Shown piece after piece: positions 61,001 to 64,000 of a stretch of 64,000 nt of DNA. The first letter of the stretch is position 1. Every line of letters begins with the position of its first letter. The notes below the pieces were generated by a model. It searched no databases and was not told the DNA's origin. It was given only the letters and a program-made list of their open reading frames with translations. The stretch covers positions 90,525-154,524 of the forward strand of contig NW_020170429.1 in the NCBI RefSeq assembly GCF_000524195.1. The letters are read 5' to 3'. The translations under genes and the position numbers were made by a program. Origin of the DNA: Echinococcus granulosus (lineage: Eukaryota > Platyhelminthes > Cestoda > Cyclophyllidea > Taeniidae).

Positions 61001-64000
61001 AAATATCCAGAGTTTAGAGCCTGCTTTCGTGTCTGTGAAGTGTACCCCATTAATTGCAGCAACTACCCTTTCGAAGTGGGAAAGAAAGCTAGGGAAGCAA
61101 CTGAGTTTTACTTGCAAAATGCATGAGATTCTCCACCTCTAAGTACTTGTAGTTTTCTAAGCAGTGCCTTTTAACCCAAATGAGGATTACTTCCAACTCC
61201 AGTACTAAGAATCCATTAAAATACCTCTCGTATACACTCTTTGATGCCTTCTGGCCACTCTTGTTCCCAATCTTCCACGAGTTACCACTAATCTTCTTAC
61301 TTGCCTTTTAAAACTCCACAATTATGTTTCGTTTAGAATGCTAACACCCTGTGAACTCCACTGCATTCCTATGCACTTGGAGCTAACCGCCCATTCAGGA
61401 GTGGCTCAACTTTTCGGAATTTCTTGTGCCCCCCCCCCCCCCCACCCCCAGTGGAGTAATATGGTTGATTGACGTGCTGTGGGATGGTATAACAATGCAA
61501 CAAATCATTGCTCCTGAGAGAATGCAATCAAATCAACGCTACAGTTAATGGATGTGTCTTGACTACCGGTAATTCCATTGCACCTATGGGACGTTCAGGC
61601 CAAATGCCCATCCATCATTAGATTAAATAAGTAAATGATTTTTTGCTAGCTCGCAGCAAAGAATGCGCCCTTAGGGCTGAGATTTTTGAAACAAAGAAAC
61701 TACAAAAGGTAATCTCCAGGACTATCTAACATGACGTATATGACTCTTACGACGCGGAGATTGGCGTAGCGCGACTAAGCAACGTACTTAGCAACCTGAT
61801 TAACTCTGTGACAAAGCGACAGTCTGTGGAATATAATTTACGCCCTCTGAACAGCGTAACCTGTGGGGTGAGGTATTCAAGAAGAGTCAGTCACATCAGC
61901 GTGATAGTAAAAAATGAGCGTATTTTATTTTATTTATTTGCCTATACCACCTCCCTAGTGGAATTTATTTGTCCAGCCTTATGAAATCGTGCTTTTTAAA
62001 GACAAAATGTATAACACTTACTGTCGACGTAGGGGAGGGTCAGAGGCCAAGCCGCCCTGGTGGAAGTACAAAGACGAAGCCTTTAGTAGCCACGAAAGCA
62101 AAACATAGAATAAAACAAATCGCCCCCACCTTTAAGCGCCGTCCCCAGATCTCCTCTTGGTCACCATGCCACCTCGACCATCACAATATCAATCGCGCTA
62201 GTACTCAAATTTGCATGCAATGGAGAAGATATGCAATAGCAACGTGGAAGAAGATAAAAACACCTGAATGAGATCATTTTCAAATTGAACCTTATAAGGT
62301 GTTTTATTAAAGAACCATTAGTTGTAAAAGTATAAATCTTGTCATGAAGTGACCAGCCGAATTAAACAAGAAATGGCTGAAACGTTGTTTTTTTGGGACA
62401 ATTTCAAAAGAATAAAAGTGTTTGATAAATGGCCATTTAGTTCCTGAAAACGATTTGAAATTCCTAGCAAGATTTTTTTTCTCGGTGTCACACAATTCAA
62501 TATAGCATTTGACAGATACTAATGAGATTGTCTTCTCTTGAAGTCGCAAAAGTACATTTACGACCTTACCAAAGGCATTAATGCATCACACAGAGGAGAA
62601 GAAGTTGCACCCTTTAATTAACCATATACACACTCAGCTGGGAGTGCTCTTGTTCGAAGAAAGCATAGTCAGCGAGGCGAGTAAGAGTTACAGTCGTGTC
62701 TGGCATTGTCTATACCTTGTTGAATTAAAAAGAGCTACCATTGCACAAGACAACCATGGCAGCTGTAGCTGCTCCAATGAGGAATAAAATTGACGCGGAC
62801 ATACGCCCCATCCATTGCCTTCTTTGCAATCGTAAGTCACAGACAAGGTGACAGGCTATTGAAAAAGAGGTGCCATAAATTCCAGTCCCCGGGTGTCACC
62901 CTACCATCCACTGAAGAGATATTATACACCCTACTAACAACAAGTCAAGGGCAATTAATTTATTAAACTTCGGTGTGATTAATTTGGCAAGACATGTGAG
63001 GAGAAAATTTACCAATGATGCGCAGCAGTTAACGGGAATATGCAAAGTTTAACCCCAGCGTTCGTAATTCATTTTCCAGTGCCTTACATACATTCCCGGT
63101 TAATGGCACAACATACAGTAATGAATTGTCAAAACTCGAAGAAACACATCAGGGCATGTTCACCAGTGCTATAGGCCACCACCCCCCTCATCACCCCAAC
63201 GCCCACAACACTAAGTGTCAGCAAATTGTGTCGGTTCAGCCCAGAGCACGTGATTTGAACCTGTTGGCAAAGTTGCAAACGCCGCCCTCATGACAAATGC
63301 GTATACGGCACTTAGAAGTGTTTTGAGCAAGCTGAGTGAATCTGGTTGCAAATCACCGCCAGATAGATAGGTGGCTGATTTTGTGCAAGTTGCCCTCACT
63401 ACTACTGATGGTGATGAAGGGGAAACACTTGGCCTTGGTAATCCAATTACTTCTAGAATGGGGTGTCAAAACAGCCTGCACTTAAGTTTGACTTTTGTGA
63501 ATAAATGATTCGTTAGCACGCCGAATAGATAAATAAAGTCGAGATGGAAGCTAAACCAACTGGTGCCACTTGCCATTAACCGACAGCAGATGACAGTAGA
63601 TTTGAGGGACCATCAATGTGTTCTCCACTTTTTTCCACGTAACTTAAAGAAGGGACTTAGCATACTAATTTGTGATGGGAAAAAAACTTCCATTTTAAGA
63701 CATTAAGTAGAAGTACAAATCATTGATCATTTTAAAACGGTACACTCACAATTCTAGGACTCACACCACTAAGTTCCCTGACGGCTCTGCTGTGTGCAGG
63801 TGTGTAGACTCCAGACACAGTTACGCATGGTGGAATGCTTAACGGCAGAAGATCTGACAGCCATGTCTGAGGTCTGTCTACCTATTTACGACGACTAGGC
63901 ACAACGCCAACTGTGTTGATAACACATCAAAGCACGCCGTATATTCACTTTGCTGGCATTTTAGCTGTAGCCTTTGACTGCCTTTATGTGTGAAGCCAAG
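58080..64000. other. Non-coding right end of the window
   Basis: No gene supported. Plus ORFs at 60158-60415, 60552-60779 and 61969-62271 have fair composition but no splice or family evidence. A run of 15 C at 61429-61443 followed by ACCCCC is a likely slippage site. A short repeat at 59361-59410 resembles pieces at 34996 and 48742. Part of 62110-62190 resembles 48910-48970 weakly. Confidence 0.4.

Noticed and set aside
1..64000. tRNA, rRNA, CRISPR and riboswitch signals.
   Set aside because: No tRNA T-loop box with matching arms, no regular short direct repeats with spacers and no rRNA-like conserved block were found by eye.

Overview
The window is nuclear DNA of a flatworm, most likely a parasitic one (cestode or trematode). 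The reasons are sparse genes split by introns, several candidate introns of only 33-47 nt with perfect GT..AG ends, AT-rich non-coding DNA, a eukaryotic thymidylate kinase split by an intron, and a group of Ser-tailed proteins with a PH/PTB-like domain of the kind I associate with neodermatan genomes. No bacterial operon, tRNA, rRNA or CRISPR was seen. The species cannot be named from the sequence. Most calls rest on open frames, matched splice phases and codon texture; only thymidylate kinase is recognised with certainty.

Layout, left to right. 1-2284 (+): 3' part of a disordered, basic protein with SxIP-like and KEN-like motifs. 2290-3560 and 9310-10530: two diverged copies of one direct repeat, with a degraded gag-like fragment (8410-8950) before the second copy. 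3732-6043 (-): a chain of short exons of an unknown gene. 10612-12522 (-): dTMP kinase. 16053-18408 (+): last two exons of an unknown protein, with an unrelated antisense exon candidate (16962-17240) in its intron. 19892-21132 (-): three-exon His/Arg/Ser-rich protein with a Cys cluster. 24.8-28.8 kb: weak exon candidates. 31.4-58.1 kb: the main gene group, three genes with an alignable N-terminal PH/PTB-like domain and long Ser/Arg-rich tails (31406-32875 -, 40632-42026 -, 56522-58079 +, the last broken by a 100-N gap) and one short two-exon gene with a Ser-rich tail but no visible domain (44728-46126 -). Between them lies a second paralogous pair of exons at 37883-38206 and 49034-49156 (-), the second with its donor lost and a stop. 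53.8-54.5 kb (-) holds two well-formed exons of an unknown gene. 58.1-64 kb shows no gene I can support.

The genes do not form a pathway. The most interesting feature is the local expansion of the PH/PTB-like, Ser-tailed genes, whose tails differ so strongly that only the domain shows the relationship.
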